A DNA stretch of 64,000 bases. Source: GWE2-40-63 sp050179685. Lineage in GTDB: Bacteria > Bacteroidota > Bacteroidia > Bacteroidales > SZUA-534. The DNA is taken from contig JBFXEW010000011.1 in assembly GCA_050179685.1 (NCBI GenBank), positions 62,001-126,000 on the forward strand. Reading direction: 5' to 3'. Positions 1 through 10,700 of the stretch are shown here, piece by piece. The notes beneath the pieces are model-generated. The model saw nothing but the letters and a program-made list of their open reading frames with translations. It did not search any database and was not told the DNA's origin. The position numbers were made by a program, and so were the translations under genes. Numbering within the stretch: position 1 is the stretch's first letter; every line of letters begins with the position of its first letter.

Positions 1-3000
1 TAGGCAATTTGCTTGTTACAAAACGCCAGGTCTTTTTGCTGTTTTAGTTTCAGCCTTTCAAGATACCAATCGCTTTTTATTACCTGTTCGCGTTCAAATT
101 GTTTGCGTAACTCCGGGTCGCTGATGTCTTTTCCTTCAAAATGTCCGTAAGCCATAATATGCAACAGAATTTTTAGGGGTGGAATTGCAGCATCAACGCT
201 ACCATCTTCGAAATAGGCCAGAGCCGTTTTCTGTTGTGCTTCCACTATATTATTGATGCCATCGACATAATCGTCAAGACCCTGTAATTCAGGTTTCAGC
301 ATACGCTCGTTAAATACTGCTAAAGGCTCGTCGAACAAGCGGTTCATACAACGGAATGCAAAATTTTCAGTAATCCGATATCCCAGGCGACTAGCCAATA
401 CTTTTTTTCCTTTGAACTCGAAATCTTCAAGTTTTTCCAAACTTTTGTTGGCAATCAGGTTTTTGGGATCGCGGTCTTCAGGCATCAGGCGGGCCCAAAT
501 TTCGGGAATCAGAATGCTGATGTCGTGGTCGAAGCGATTTTCGGAACCAATGTAACCAGCAGCAGAACTAAAGCCGGAATACTCAGTCAGCATGTAAGAA
601 AGCAGGGCGTTATTTAAATCGGTAGTGGCCACCAACATGTTGAACGGGCCTTTGGTAAGCGCACCTTCGGAGCCGGCTCCGGTTGTTGAAGGCGATTTTC
701 CGGTAAGGCTGCAAATAAAATCCATAAATAACTCGGGTAATTCCTGATAATGAATCGGATTGTAAACGCTTAAAGAGCGAATTCCGGCTTTTTTATCGGC
801 CGGATTATTTCTGCGACCGGGTAAAACGGCATTTACCGGATAATAAACCGGTTCGTCGGCTTTCATTTTACGGTACAAGCGCACACCAACATCGGCCAGG
901 TAACTGGCAACGCTTTCTTCTTTAAATTTATTTTTTTCGAGATACCGCGGGTTTGCCGTGGGTTCCCCGTTCACAATTCGCGTGTGTGATGGCGTCACAA
1001 AATAAAGGTTGTCGTTGCTCTCCACCACTTTTTTAATCAGGTCTTTTACCGGTTGGGTGTATTCTTCAAAGCTGATGGCGTCGTTATAAAGCTCCAGCGC
1101 ATTTTCGCGGGTAAGAGGTTCATAGTTGGTTATAAAAGTGTTTCCCTGCACAATATCGTATTCAGCTTCTTTGTCGTAACCGCGAATTACAGCCTCGTCG
1201 GGACGTTGAAAAAAGTAACTTTCGCAGTTGGTAACCAGCTTCACACTCTTGTTTTTGTATTCCGGATTCAAATTTTTCAGGCGATGTGCCGGAATGGTAA
1301 TGCTTGCTGTAATATCATCTTCCATCTGCACTTTCTGAGCCGGAATAAAATCGGAACGCAGTTTATGCAAATACCAGTTTCCTTCCGGATTAAAACCGAT
1401 ACGCACATTGCTCGAAAGTACCGGGCTGTTATTGTAGAGCAAGACATGACCTTTACGTCCGTTTATGAACTCAACCGTGAACTTATCTTTCCAGGTGCTG
1501 GTTTTTTCGTCGGTGCGATACAGCCTTTTTATATAAAGCACCAGGGTGCGAACGTGATCGGGAATATCTTTTAAAAAACGGTTGTATTCATCGCTGTATT
1601 GATCCGAAGGGGTGAGTAGTTTTACTGCGCTGCCCAAAGTGCGCTCAGGACTTAAAAAACTACGCGATGGTCCGCCATCTGGGCGAATATTTTTCCAGCG
1701 TTTGGTATAATCCATATTCAGCAGTTCATCTACTTTTTTGGCATCCTGTTCTAAATCGTCAACATAAAAAGCACCATATTTGATGGCGTTTTGCATCGAT
1801 TTTGAAATTTCTGATTTTCCACCTCCCGAAACGGTGCTTGGCTTGTGGCAGAAAACACCTTCAGGAGCCGTGTCAACAATTCGCCAAAGGTTTTGCGTCG
1901 GATGTTTAATTAGCTGAAACTTATGCCCGGTAGGGTGCACATAGGTTTTTTGGGGAGTAAGATTTAAACGGATTTCTTTATTGTTGTTTTTCCAGCTTAC
2001 TGTTCGTTTGTTTATATCGAAATCGGCATGTTCGGGAATGTAAAAAATGTCGGGATATTTTTTGTCAATGGCATATCCTTCAGGTAAAACAGTGATGGTA
2101 TCGCCCATCAGGGTTTTTACATTTTCGAAGGTGTAACCCGGTTTAAATTTCGAGGTGTATATGTTGCCATAAATTTTGTCCATCATGTTTCCACAGGCAA
2201 AAGCAATGGCACCACCTGCATGTTCTTCTTCAACCAAACCATAAAGATTGGCTGAATAGCTGATTTGTGTTTTAATTTCTTTTTTTGAGTAGCCGTAATA
2301 GTTGTCGGCTATTAAAGTAATAACCACACCACGCTCATCGCGACAGGTAAGTTTAAAGGCAACTCCGTCGTTGTAGTATTCGTTTTTGTCTTTCCAGCAC
2401 ATGCCATCGCGACGTTGGCGGGGTGATGCATCGTCGAAGTGTGGCAAACCAATATCCTTCTTTTTAAGCTGAGTAAGGTGAGGTGCCAGAATCATGCATC
2501 CGGTATGTCCGGTCCAATGATCAATGTCGAGTGCTGCATCATTCACGGCCAGGTTGTGATCGCCGGCGTTTCCAAAAATATTTTCCACAAAATCGAGATT
2601 ACTGGCAAGGCTTCCCGGAGCAAAAAATCGTATTTCCATACTTTTTTCACTGATTATTCCTTTCACTTCAGGACAAACCACGGGTCGCATCAACAGCGAA
2701 ATCATTACTTTAGCCTGTTCTTTTTGGTTGGCTGTAAAGGGTAATGTTTTTAATTCTTCCGGTGGGTTTAAGGCCGCATGGAGCAGGTGCGCAAAGGTAA
2801 TTTTTGGCACTTCTTTTTTGTCGGGAGGCACGGGTAATCCTCCGCGTACAATGTGAAAAGTTCCTTTTGTGGTACGTTTGTCTTTTGCCGGATTGTTCAA
2901 TATTCCCTGCTTAAGCCGGTATGAGCTGACGTAGTCGTTTTTGAATTCATTTCCGTCGGGCGGAAGGCTTATTTCACGCGCCAGACCTTTTTGGTTTAGA

Positions 3001-3299
3001 ACAAAGGTGTTGTTTGGCAACCGGTACGATTTTGGGAACTCAACTTCCTGTAAATAATCGTCAAGAAAATTTTGAATCCGCTGGTCAACTGGTGAAAGGT
3101 GATCAGAAAGTAAGCGCGATTTTTCTTTAAAGCTTTTAATCAGATCGTCGGTAAGCGAAATAAATCTATCATTCGCATATTTTGTGGTAGCGTCGGCATT
3201 ATCGTAAAAGAGGGGCTGTCCCAAAGCCGCTAACTGAAGGTTTATGTACTGAATCATATCCTTTCGGTCTCTTTTTTTGTGTTTTTGTTCTTTATGCAT
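1..3299 (-). CDS. Probable PPi-type phosphoenolpyruvate carboxykinase, C-terminus cut by window edge
   Basis: A continuous minus-strand frame of 1099 codons begins at ATG 3299-3297 and is still open at base 1. The next codon starts TA, so it is Tyr or the stop. There is no signal peptide, so the protein is cytosolic. It carries a glycine-rich SGGGKSEISKSM motif (S491-K495 onward) and a GKSPSTTGAGSEGALTKGP stretch from about residue 867. I associate both with the roughly 1100-residue PPi-dependent PEP carboxykinases of Propionibacterium and Entamoeba, which interconvert oxaloacetate plus PPi with PEP, CO2 and phosphate. The length fits that family and not the roughly 540-residue ATP enzymes. 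The family call is from memory of motifs; the alternative is a large conserved protein of unknown function. A second in-frame ATG lies 14 codons downstream. No neighbour lies on the same strand. Confidence 0.55.
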   Translation of the reverse strand, partial: MHKEQKHKKRDRKDMIQYINLQLAALGQPLFYDNADATTKYANDRFISLTDDLIKSFKEKSRLLSDHLSPVDQRIQNFLDDYLQEVEFPKSYRLPNNTFVLNQKGLAREISLPPDGNEFKNDYVSSYRLKQGILNNPAKDKRTTKGTFHIVRGGLPVPPDKKEVPKITFAHLLHAALNPPEELKTLPFTANQKEQAKVMISLLMRPVVCPEVKGIISEKSMEIRFFAPGSLASNLDFVENIFGNAGDHNLAVNDAALDIDHWTGHTGCMILAPHLTQLKKKDIGLPHFDDASPRQRRDGMCWKDKNEYYNDGVAFKLTCRDERGVVITLIADNYYGYSKKEIKTQISYSANLYGLVEEEHAGGAIAFACGNMMDKIYGNIYTSKFKPGYTFENVKTLMGDTITVLPEGYAIDKKYPDIFYIPEHADFDINKRTVSWKNNNKEIRLNLTPQKTYVHPTGHKFQLIKHPTQNLWRIVDTAPEGVFCHKPSTVSGGGKSEISKSMQNAIKYGAFYVDDLEQDAKKVDELLNMDYTKRWKNIRPDGGPSRSFLSPERTLGSAVKLLTPSDQYSDEYNRFLKDIPDHVRTLVLYIKRLYRTDEKTSTWKDKFTVEFINGRKGHVLLYNNSPVLSSNVRIGFNPEGNWYLHKLRSDFIPAQKVQMEDDITASITIPAHRLKNLNPEYKNKSVKLVTNCESYFFQRPDEAVIRGYDKEAEYDIVQGNTFITNYEPLTRENALELYNDAISFEEYTQPVKDLIKKVVESNDNLYFVTPSHTRIVNGEPTANPRYLEKNKFKEESVASYLADVGVRLYRKMKADEPVYYPVNAVLPGRRNNPADKKAGIRSLSVYNPIHYQELPELFMDFICSLTGKSPSTTGAGSEGALTKGPFNMLVATTDLNNALLSYMLTEYSGFSSAAGYIGSENRFDHDISILIPEIWARLMPEDRDPKNLIANKSLEKLEDFEFKGKKVLASRLGYRITENFAFRCMNRLFDEPLAVFNERMLKPELQGLDDYVDGINNIVEAQQKTALAYFEDGSVDAAIPPLKILLHIMAYGHFEGKDISDPELRKQFEREQVIKSDWYLERLKLKQQKDLAFCNKQIA

Positions 3300-3646
3300 A
3301 GGTACAATTTTTAAGTAAGCAAAAATAGCAAATTGCCGCCACTAGGCAACACCAAAATGAAACAGAAAACATGATTTTTGTTATGATATATTAATCAGGT
3401 GCCGCTCTTATTAAAGAATCTTAACTTTTTTGGCAGAGATCTGAGGATTAGATAAATCAGTGTTTTTTAATTTTCAGTATTTGATAGCATCAAAGCGAAA
3501 AATTAAAACCGATTGCATTAAGCAATCCAGATATTCAGAGGACTGTTACTAAAAAGCGTGCGACACTTAAAACAGATTTTTAGTTTTTGCAAATCGGTTT
3601 TTCCTGTTTAATAAAAGACGTGGTTATCCGAATTTATTCTTGTTTT

Positions 3647-3679
3647 TTTGTCAATCCTATAAAGTTTTGTGTAATTTTG
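3647..3679 (+). promoter_or_regulatory. Candidate Bacteroidota promoter P1 of suf
   Basis: TTTG at 3647-3650, 21 bases, then TAATTTTG at 3672-3679. This matches the Bacteroidota -33 TTTG / -7 TAnnTTTG pattern. It would give a leader of about 95 bases before sufB. Confidence 0.55.
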
Positions 3680-3708
3680 CACCCCAAAACAAATGCACTT
3701 TACTTTTG
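3676..3708 (+). promoter_or_regulatory. Candidate Bacteroidota promoter P2 of suf
   Basis: TTTG at 3676-3679 is the end of the P1 -7 box. It is followed by 21 bases and TACTTTTG at 3701-3708, again matching TAnnTTTG. P1 and P2 therefore share a tetranucleotide, so polymerase could not occupy both at once. Confidence 0.45.
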
Positions 3709-3781
3709 TTTTGCTGATTACAAACCGCTTTGCATCTGCCATGTGTTGAGAATAAAGGTGTAAAGCACTCGATGTTGCATT

Positions 3782-5227
3782 ATGAATGAACAAGATAAAA
3801 TATTAAACGAAGTAACGCAGAGCGAATACAAATACGGTTTTGTTTCAAACTTTGAGAGCGAAAGCATTCCCAAAGGACTGAGCGAAGAAGTAATTCGATT
3901 AATATCTGCTAAAAAAGAAGAGCCGGAATGGATGCTTGAATTTCGGTTAAACGCTTACCGCAACTGGTTAAAAATGACCATGCCAACATGGGCTCATTTA
4001 AAGATTCCTGAAATAAATTATCAGGATATTATTTATTATTCGGTGCCCAAGCAAAAAGCTAAATACAATAGTTTAGACGAGGTGGATCCGGAATTACTGG
4101 AAACCTTTAATAAATTAGGTATTCCGCTCGATGAGCAAAAAATTCTAAGTGGGGTGGCTGTTGATGCTGTGTTGGATAGTGTTTCGGTAAAAACCACTTT
4201 TCGTGAAACGCTGGCAGAGAAAGGCATTATATTTTGCTCCTTTAGCGAGGCTGTTCAGGAACATCCCGATTTGGTGCGCAAATACATGGGTTCTGTAGTG
4301 CCCCCAAGCGATAATTACTTTGCTGCACTGAATTCTGCTGTTTTTTCCGACGGTTCGTTTTGCTACATTCCCAAAGGCGTTCGTTGCCCCATGGAATTGA
4401 GTACCTATTTCCGCATCAACGCTGCCAATACCGGGCAGTTTGAACGTACGCTAATTGTAGCTGAAGACGATAGCTACGTGTCGTACCTCGAAGGCTGCAC
4501 GGCTCCCATGCGCGACGAAAACCAATTGCATGCGGCTATTGTAGAGATTGTTGCCATGAATAATGCTGAAGTAAAATATTCAACCGTACAAAACTGGTAT
4601 CCTGGCGACAAAAACGGAAAAGGCGGAATCTATAATTTTGTAACCAAACGGGGATTGTGCCAGGGAAAAGGTTCAAAAATTTCGTGGAGTCAGGTGGAAA
4701 CCGGTTCTGCAGTTACCTGGAAATACCCAAGTACTATTTTATTGGGCGATAATTCGGTTTCAGAATTTTATTCAGTTGCCGTAACCAATCACCATCAACA
4801 GGCCGACACCGGTACCAAGATGATTCATATTGGTAAAAACACCAAAAGCACCATTGTTTCAAAAGGAATCAGTGCCGGGAAAAGTCAAAACAGCTACCGC
4901 GGTCTGGTAAAAGTTTCAAAACGAGCCGAAGGAGCCCGTAATTTCTCGCAGTGCGATTCCCTGCTTTTAGGCGATAAATGCGGAGCACATACTTTTCCGT
5001 ATGTGGAGTGCGAAAACAACACCGCTATTTTGGAACACGAAGCTACCACCTCAAAAATTGGCGAAGACCAGATTTTTTACTGCAACCAACGGGGTATTTC
5101 AACCGAAGATGCCATTGGCATGATAGTAAATGGTTATGCCAAGGAAGTGCTGAATACTTTGCCGATGGAATTTGCTGTTGAGGCACAAAAGCTGCTTCAA
5201 ATCAGCCTCGAAGGTTCGGTAGGATAG
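3782..5227 (+). CDS. sufB: Fe-S cluster assembly scaffold protein SufB
   Basis: SufB is the scaffold of the SufBC2D complex, on which nascent Fe-S clusters are built from SufE-delivered persulfide sulfur. The 481-residue length is that of the family. The right-handed helix core is followed by the conserved GDKCGAHTFPY segment; its Cys is residue 400 and corresponds to the essential Cys405 of E. coli SufB. The EHEATTSKI motif follows. The start ATG at 3782 gives a typical N-terminus and lies about 75-100 bases after the promoters. sufC follows after 66 bases and sufD after that. No sulfur-donor gene is adjacent; sufS and sufE lie 20 kb away on the same strand. Confidence 0.96.
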   Translation: MNEQDKILNEVTQSEYKYGFVSNFESESIPKGLSEEVIRLISAKKEEPEWMLEFRLNAYRNWLKMTMPTWAHLKIPEINYQDIIYYSVPKQKAKYNSLDEVDPELLETFNKLGIPLDEQKILSGVAVDAVLDSVSVKTTFRETLAEKGIIFCSFSEAVQEHPDLVRKYMGSVVPPSDNYFAALNSAVFSDGSFCYIPKGVRCPMELSTYFRINAANTGQFERTLIVAEDDSYVSYLEGCTAPMRDENQLHAAIVEIVAMNNAEVKYSTVQNWYPGDKNGKGGIYNFVTKRGLCQGKGSKISWSQVETGSAVTWKYPSTILLGDNSVSEFYSVAVTNHHQQADTGTKMIHIGKNTKSTIVSKGISAGKSQNSYRGLVKVSKRAEGARNFSQCDSLLLGDKCGAHTFPYVECENNTAILEHEATTSKIGEDQIFYCNQRGISTEDAIGMIVNGYAKEVLNTLPMEFAVEAQKLLQISLEGSVG

Positions 5228-5293
5228 CCGTAATAAAAATCTGGAAGAATTGAAACTCAAAAAATATAATCTGGAATCTAAAGTCTAATTATA

Positions 5294-6046
5294 ATGTTAA
5301 GCATAAAGAATTTAAAAGCCAGTGTCGATGGCAAAGAAATATTAAAAGGCATCAACCTTGAAGTAAAACCCGGCGAAGTACACGCCATAATGGGCCCAAA
5401 CGGCTCCGGAAAAAGCACCTTGTCGGCTGTTTTGGCCGGTAACGAGCGTTTTGAAGTTACCGAAGGCGAAGTTTCCTTCAACGGAAAAGATTTAATGGAA
5501 ATGGCTCCTGAAGACAGAGCCCGCGAAGGATTGTTTCTGAGTTTTCAGTACCCGATTGAAATACCAGGCGTTAGCATGGTTAATTTTATGAAAACAGCTG
5601 TAAACGAACACCGAAAATACCACGGACAAGATCCCATGAGCGCCGGCGATTTTCTGAAAATGTTACGCGACAAAAAGCAAGTGGTTGAAATTGACGACCG
5701 CTTAACTTCACGCTCGGTGAACGAAGGTTTTTCGGGTGGTGAAAAAAAGAAAAACGAAATTTTCCAGATGGCCATGTTGGAACCAAAGCTGGCTATTTTG
5801 GACGAAACCGATTCAGGTCTTGACATTGATGCGCTACGTATTGTGGCTAATGGTGTAAACAAACTGAAACGCCCCGAAAATGCTACTATTGTTATTACTC
5901 ACTACCAGCGCTTGCTTGAATACATTGTTCCCGATGTAGTACATATTTTACACGATGGGGTGATAGTAAAAAGCGGTGGAAAAGAATTGGCGATGGAGCT
6001 GGAAGAAAAGGGATACGACTGGATTAAACAGGAAATTAAGATTTAG
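5294..6046 (+). CDS. sufC: Fe-S assembly ATPase SufC
   Basis: SufC is the ABC-type ATPase that drives conformational change of SufB-SufD. Its 250 residues contain Walker A GPNGSGKST (residues 34-42), a signature loop FSGGEKKK typical of SufC rather than of transporters, and a Walker B region LAILDETDSGLD. There are no membrane segments. It sits between sufB and sufD in one transcriptional direction, 66 bases after sufB. Confidence 0.97.
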   Translation: MLSIKNLKASVDGKEILKGINLEVKPGEVHAIMGPNGSGKSTLSAVLAGNERFEVTEGEVSFNGKDLMEMAPEDRAREGLFLSFQYPIEIPGVSMVNFMKTAVNEHRKYHGQDPMSAGDFLKMLRDKKQVVEIDDRLTSRSVNEGFSGGEKKKNEIFQMAMLEPKLAILDETDSGLDIDALRIVANGVNKLKRPENATIVITHYQRLLEYIVPDVVHILHDGVIVKSGGKELAMELEEKGYDWIKQEIKI

Positions 6047-6152
6047 TTTGGTTCTTCCATAAAGCATATTAAACCCTCAGAAAAAAAATGAGGTGTATTT
6101 TTGGAAAGAATATAAAGTCCCGGAAGGGATTGTTACAAAAAAGCCAACAAAA

Positions 6153-7520
6153 ATGAGCGAACAGATTGATAGCAATACCATGAAATATAAGCTGATAAGT
6201 CTTTATCAGCAAAACCTGCAACAAATAAACGATGGCCTGCCCGAACGCATGAATAAATTTCGCGATGAAGCCATTCGTGAATTTGATAAACAAGGAATTC
6301 CCTACAAGGGAGAAGAAAAATACAAATACACCGATTTGATGCATGCTTTTGGTCGTACTTACGGCTATTTATTTAAAGCACCCAATATTACTGTCGATTC
6401 AAAAACTATTTTTCAGTGTGCGGTGCCCGATTTGGATACACACACTCTGATTCTGGAAAACGGCTGGTATTATGCATTAAATAACCAACATGCGGAATTA
6501 CCCAAAGAGGTAGTAGCGTGTAGTATTCGCGAAGCATCGGTAAAATATGCCGATTTGTTTGAGAAACACTACAACCAACAGGTGCTGGAACACCCGGAAT
6601 CTGTGGCGGCATTTAACACGGCTTTTGCGCAGGATGGTATGTTTCTTTACATTCCCGATGGGTTTGTGATGGAAAAACCTATTCAGATAATTAACTTATT
6701 GCGGGGCTCAAACCCATTGCTGGTAAACCAGCGCAACCTGATTGTTGCCGGAAAAAACAGTCAGGCTAAAGTTATTGTTTGTGACCACACACTTTCGCAT
6801 CAAAACTTTTTATCGAACACCGTAACCGAAATTTTTGTTGACGAATACGCGATATTCGATTTTTATAACATTCAAAACCAACACAATCAATCGTCGCAGC
6901 TTTCGTCGCTGTATATTCACCAAATGCAGCACAGCAATACACTTACCAACACGCTTACGTTGCATGGCGGATTTGTGCGCAACAATGTATTTGTTAAACT
7001 GGCCGAAGAGCATTCTGAAGCTAATGTATTTGGTTTGTCGCTGGTCGACAACAAGCAACATGTCGATAATTTCACTTTTATTGATCATGCAGTTCCCAAC
7101 TGTCAAAGCAACGAAATGTATAAAAACATTTTAGACGATGAGGCTACGGGAGCTTTCAACGGTCGGATTTTAGTAAGACCCGATGCGCAGAAAACACAAG
7201 CTTTCCAAAGCAATAAGAATATTTGTTTGACGCCAACAGCCCGTTTTTTTACCAAGCCCCAGCTCGAAATTTATGCCGACGATGTTAAGTGTTCGCATGG
7301 AGCTACCATTGGTCAGATTGACGAAGAAGCCTTGTTTTACCTGCAATCGCGCGGTATTGGTGGCCGCGAAGCCCGCATGATGTTAATGTATGCTTTTGCC
7401 TACGAAGTTATTCGGAATATTCGTGTTCCGGTATTAACCGAGCGTTATGGCGAATTGGTTGAAAAGCGCTTACGTGGAGAATTGAGCCGCTGCGAAGGAT
7501 GTTTTGTTCATTGCAATTAA
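6153..7520 (+). CDS. sufD: Fe-S assembly protein SufD
   Basis: SufD is the SufB paralogue that completes the SufBC2D scaffold and is linked to iron acquisition. The reading frame opens at 6093, but the ATG at 6153 (MSEQIDSN) gives the usual length of about 455 residues; ATG 6180 is also possible. The C-terminal core contains the SufD-type KCSHGATIGQ motif, with the His at residue 382 equivalent to E. coli His360, and ends with the usual ELSRCEGCF-type tail. It is the last gene of the sufBCD run; the next gene is convergent. Confidence 0.94.
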   Translation: MSEQIDSNTMKYKLISLYQQNLQQINDGLPERMNKFRDEAIREFDKQGIPYKGEEKYKYTDLMHAFGRTYGYLFKAPNITVDSKTIFQCAVPDLDTHTLILENGWYYALNNQHAELPKEVVACSIREASVKYADLFEKHYNQQVLEHPESVAAFNTAFAQDGMFLYIPDGFVMEKPIQIINLLRGSNPLLVNQRNLIVAGKNSQAKVIVCDHTLSHQNFLSNTVTEIFVDEYAIFDFYNIQNQHNQSSQLSSLYIHQMQHSNTLTNTLTLHGGFVRNNVFVKLAEEHSEANVFGLSLVDNKQHVDNFTFIDHAVPNCQSNEMYKNILDDEATGAFNGRILVRPDAQKTQAFQSNKNICLTPTARFFTKPQLEIYADDVKCSHGATIGQIDEEALFYLQSRGIGGREARMMLMYAFAYEVIRNIRVPVLTERYGELVEKRLRGELSRCEGCFVHCN

Positions 7521-7663
7521 GGGATTTATATCTTTTACCAAATCTGCAATGAACAAGCTCGCTAAAAGCAGACGATGCATCAATTTAGCAGAGCATTTTT
7601 GTTAGCACAAGCTGCGGGGAATATCAACTCATAGTGTGAGATTTAAGTTTCATTTATAAATAT

Positions 7664-7696
7664 CGTCGGATGTTTTGCCCCTGCAATCATCCGACG
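7664..7696. repeat. Perfect palindrome in the sufD/caspase convergent gap
   Basis: CGTCGGATG (7664-7672) and CATCCGACG (7688-7696) form a perfect 9-bp stem with a 15-base loop. There is no T-run, so a classical rho-independent terminator is doubtful. The core CCGACGACTTGT recurs, inverted, in a palindrome between sufS and sufE. Confidence 0.6.
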
Positions 7697-7747
7697 ACTT
7701 GTTTAAATACCACCGGGTCCAAAATACAGATCCGGTTTTTTTAACAC

Positions 7748-10700
7748 TTATTCCAAAGTCCAGCTTCGCCAGTTTGCGCCAATCGATGGACTGCTATTGA
7801 CCTGTGGATTTTGCTCCTTATTGTTTATCCGGACCGATTCTAATGGAATTGTATTGATCAAATAATCAGCCAATTCGCCATAGCTTAATTGACCATTGGA
7901 TTCTTTAATTTTATTCAGTAAAAAATACGTAAATAAACCATGCTTTTTCTCTTTGTAGGGAGCCGACGATTCCTCGCCCGAGCTTGAAGAAAACACCAGC
8001 AAATTGCCTAAGGGAGAGGCTTCTTTGGGTTTGATTTTTACACCCCGTGCAGAAACCAGGCCCTGATTTCGAGCTCCACCTGAAAAGCAGGCATCTAAAA
8101 ACACCGTGGTTCGTATGGAAGGCAATTCGGCCAGTTGTTTGTAAAAATCGGATAGCTTGATTCCGGCTTTGATGTTGCTTCCCGACACATCAACAGGCAT
8201 AAGGTAAGCTTCGTTGTTTTCGTCAGGTAAACCATGACCGGCATAATAAAAAATGACTGATGCTTTGCCCTGGGCCGCTGCTACTTTACTTTTGAATTGG
8301 TTCCAGGCCAAGTTAAATTGCCCCAGGGTTGTATTGGTAACGAATACAATGTTTTTTTCGGGAACTCCCAGGCTTAACTCCATATATTTTTTAACAATTT
8401 GGGCATCGTTTTGAGCAAATTCAACATTTGCTTCCGAATTCAGGTTGGTTTGAAAGGTGGTATAATCTTCGTTTCCAATAATAAAAGCAAAGGTGTTGGG
8501 ACTTACCTTTCCGGTTTTTGGAATTTGAAGGTCGATGTTTGCCTGCAGCTCCTTGTAGGTCTGACTTTGTTCGCTGAGCAGGGTTGCTTCGGCCCAGTTC
8601 GGAATAGATGCATTAAGCGCGGGTTTTTGTATTTTATTTAGCTGGCTTGCAAGGCTTGAAACCCCGGTGCTTAAATCCTTATGCAATTCGCCAAAGGTAA
8701 GATGACCCTGGGTTTCCTTTATTTTTTTCAGCAATTGGTAAGTAAACAAGCCATGCTTCTCAGCCGGATAAGCCCATGCGCTTTGATTTTCAGAGCAGGC
8801 ATAAAACACCCTTGTTGTTTTTTGCAAAACCTCTTGTTTGGGAACAATTTTAACACCCCTTACTTCACGGAGGCTTTTGTTCCGGGCACCCCCGCTAAAA
8901 CTGGCATCAATAAAAGCGGTAAGTCCTTTGTTTTCATATTCCGACAAGCGCGACAATACCTCACTAAGTTTTATCGATGAATTTAAATCCGATCCATTGC
9001 CATCAACAGGAACCAAATATGATTCCTTGGTTTGTTCGTTGGGCAAACCATGGCCGGCATAGTAAAAAATAACTTCAGCATTTCCGTTAGAGTACTTCAC
9101 AAATTTGTTGATTTTGGAAATGGCGTAAAGCATTTGCCCCAGTGTAGCATCAGTAAGCAGCTCAATGTTCCTTTCGGGAACTCCCAGTGTTTTTTGTGCA
9201 TATTCTTTAAAAATCAGGGCGTCGTTCATGGCAAAAAGCACATCGATTTCAGTACCGGCGTTGTTCTGGAATTTTGAATAGTGCTCATTGCCAATAATTA
9301 AAGCAAAGCGGTATTGCGCCTTATTGTAGTTCAGCGGAATATTAACATCTATATTCTGAGGGTTATCAAAAGCCTTGTCAGGCGTGGTTTTTTGAGTATT
9401 CTGGTCGTAGATAAGTTCCTTAACATACTCCCTGTTGTCTTTGTTAAGCAAGGATAAAACACTAACCGGGGCTTCTGTATAGTTCTCAACAATCACTTGT
9501 GCATTGGCAATAGATATTTTTTTCCCAATAATAATTTTGTCTTTATTTAGCACATAAACTCTTGGCATTGAGCTTACATCGTACAGTTTTTTAACCTCGC
9601 TGGTTAAATCAGTATGGAGCATGTGATTAAATGCCTGCAAGCGATTGGCGTTTATAAACTTTAGGGCCTCGGTTTTTGAATTACCTAAATTAATGGCAAA
9701 AACCTGTACTGAGTGATTTGTATTGAGCTGCCGGTAAATGTCGCGCAGTTCGGCAAGGTATTTTGGGCAAATACTGCATGATTCGTCCCAAAAAATAATA
9801 AGTGTAAAATCGCTTTGACTCTGGTACAACGAAATGGGCTTGCCGTACAAATCAACTCCCTGAATTTCCTGGGCATATTCGCCAATCAGACAGAGTTCCT
9901 GTTTATTCACCACATTTATCAGGGTGTCGAGCCAGCCCTGGCTGGTCCAGTTGTTTTTATCGGAGAAATAATACTTTTTAGCCAGGTAGTTGTAAACACC
10001 CTCGTGCATCATGTTTTTACTACTCGAGAAATAATTAAAAAACACTTTTACCAAATATTGATACAACTCCGTATTATGAGCCACTTCGGCTTTTTTAATG
10101 GCTTTGTTTAAATACCCGATAAGCTGTTCAACGGGTAAGTCTTCAATTTTTTTGATGTAAGTATCCACTTTGCTTCCAAAAACGGGCGTGCGAATCAATC
10201 CTTCGGCTGCAAAATCAAAATTATCAAAATAATGTTCCATATAATAGTAATACCTATCATCATCACCCAGATAGTCAGGCACATTAATATCAACCAGCAT
10301 GTTGAAAAAAACTGAAATAAACTCCCCTTTAAAATCTTGGATCAGTTTTAACTGGCGACTCAAAATTTCCTGCGATATTTGGTTGCGAAGCAATTCATTA
10401 CCCGAATCATTTTCAGCGGCCGCTCTTTTTGAGTTAAGGAATCTCCCGTAATCGCTAAGGGCTGTGTTTTCGTCAGAACCCTCGAAGCGCAGATTTTCGA
10501 GGCCTCCCGATGCGTCGTTGCTGAAAGAAAAAAATTGATCGTTTCCTACTAAAAATTCATTGTATTTTCCTGAGGGTAACAAACAAATATACATGCCCTG
10601 TTTCAGTTTTTCCGTCCCCGCATAAACCCCTTTTCCCTGATAATCTAGTTTCACCGTGTCGAGCGCATATACTTTGCCTGCAAAATAATTAGCAATAACC

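Larger units (their letters stand above)
3300..3781. other. Divergent intergenic region upstream of sufB
   Basis: This 482-base AT-rich gap separates two divergent genes. Its right part holds the two suf promoter candidates described separately. A loose inverted pair (AAAACCGATTGC near 3507 and GCAAATCGGTTTT near 3588) is visible but has a one-base insertion. A 61-codon minus frame at 3608-3793 overlaps the promoters and the sufB start and looks spurious. No RNA gene was recognised. Confidence 0.6.

Noticed and set aside
3608..3793. 61-codon minus-strand frame overlapping the sufB start
   Set aside because: It covers both suf promoter candidates and has no recognisable domain or ribosome binding site; best explained as chance.
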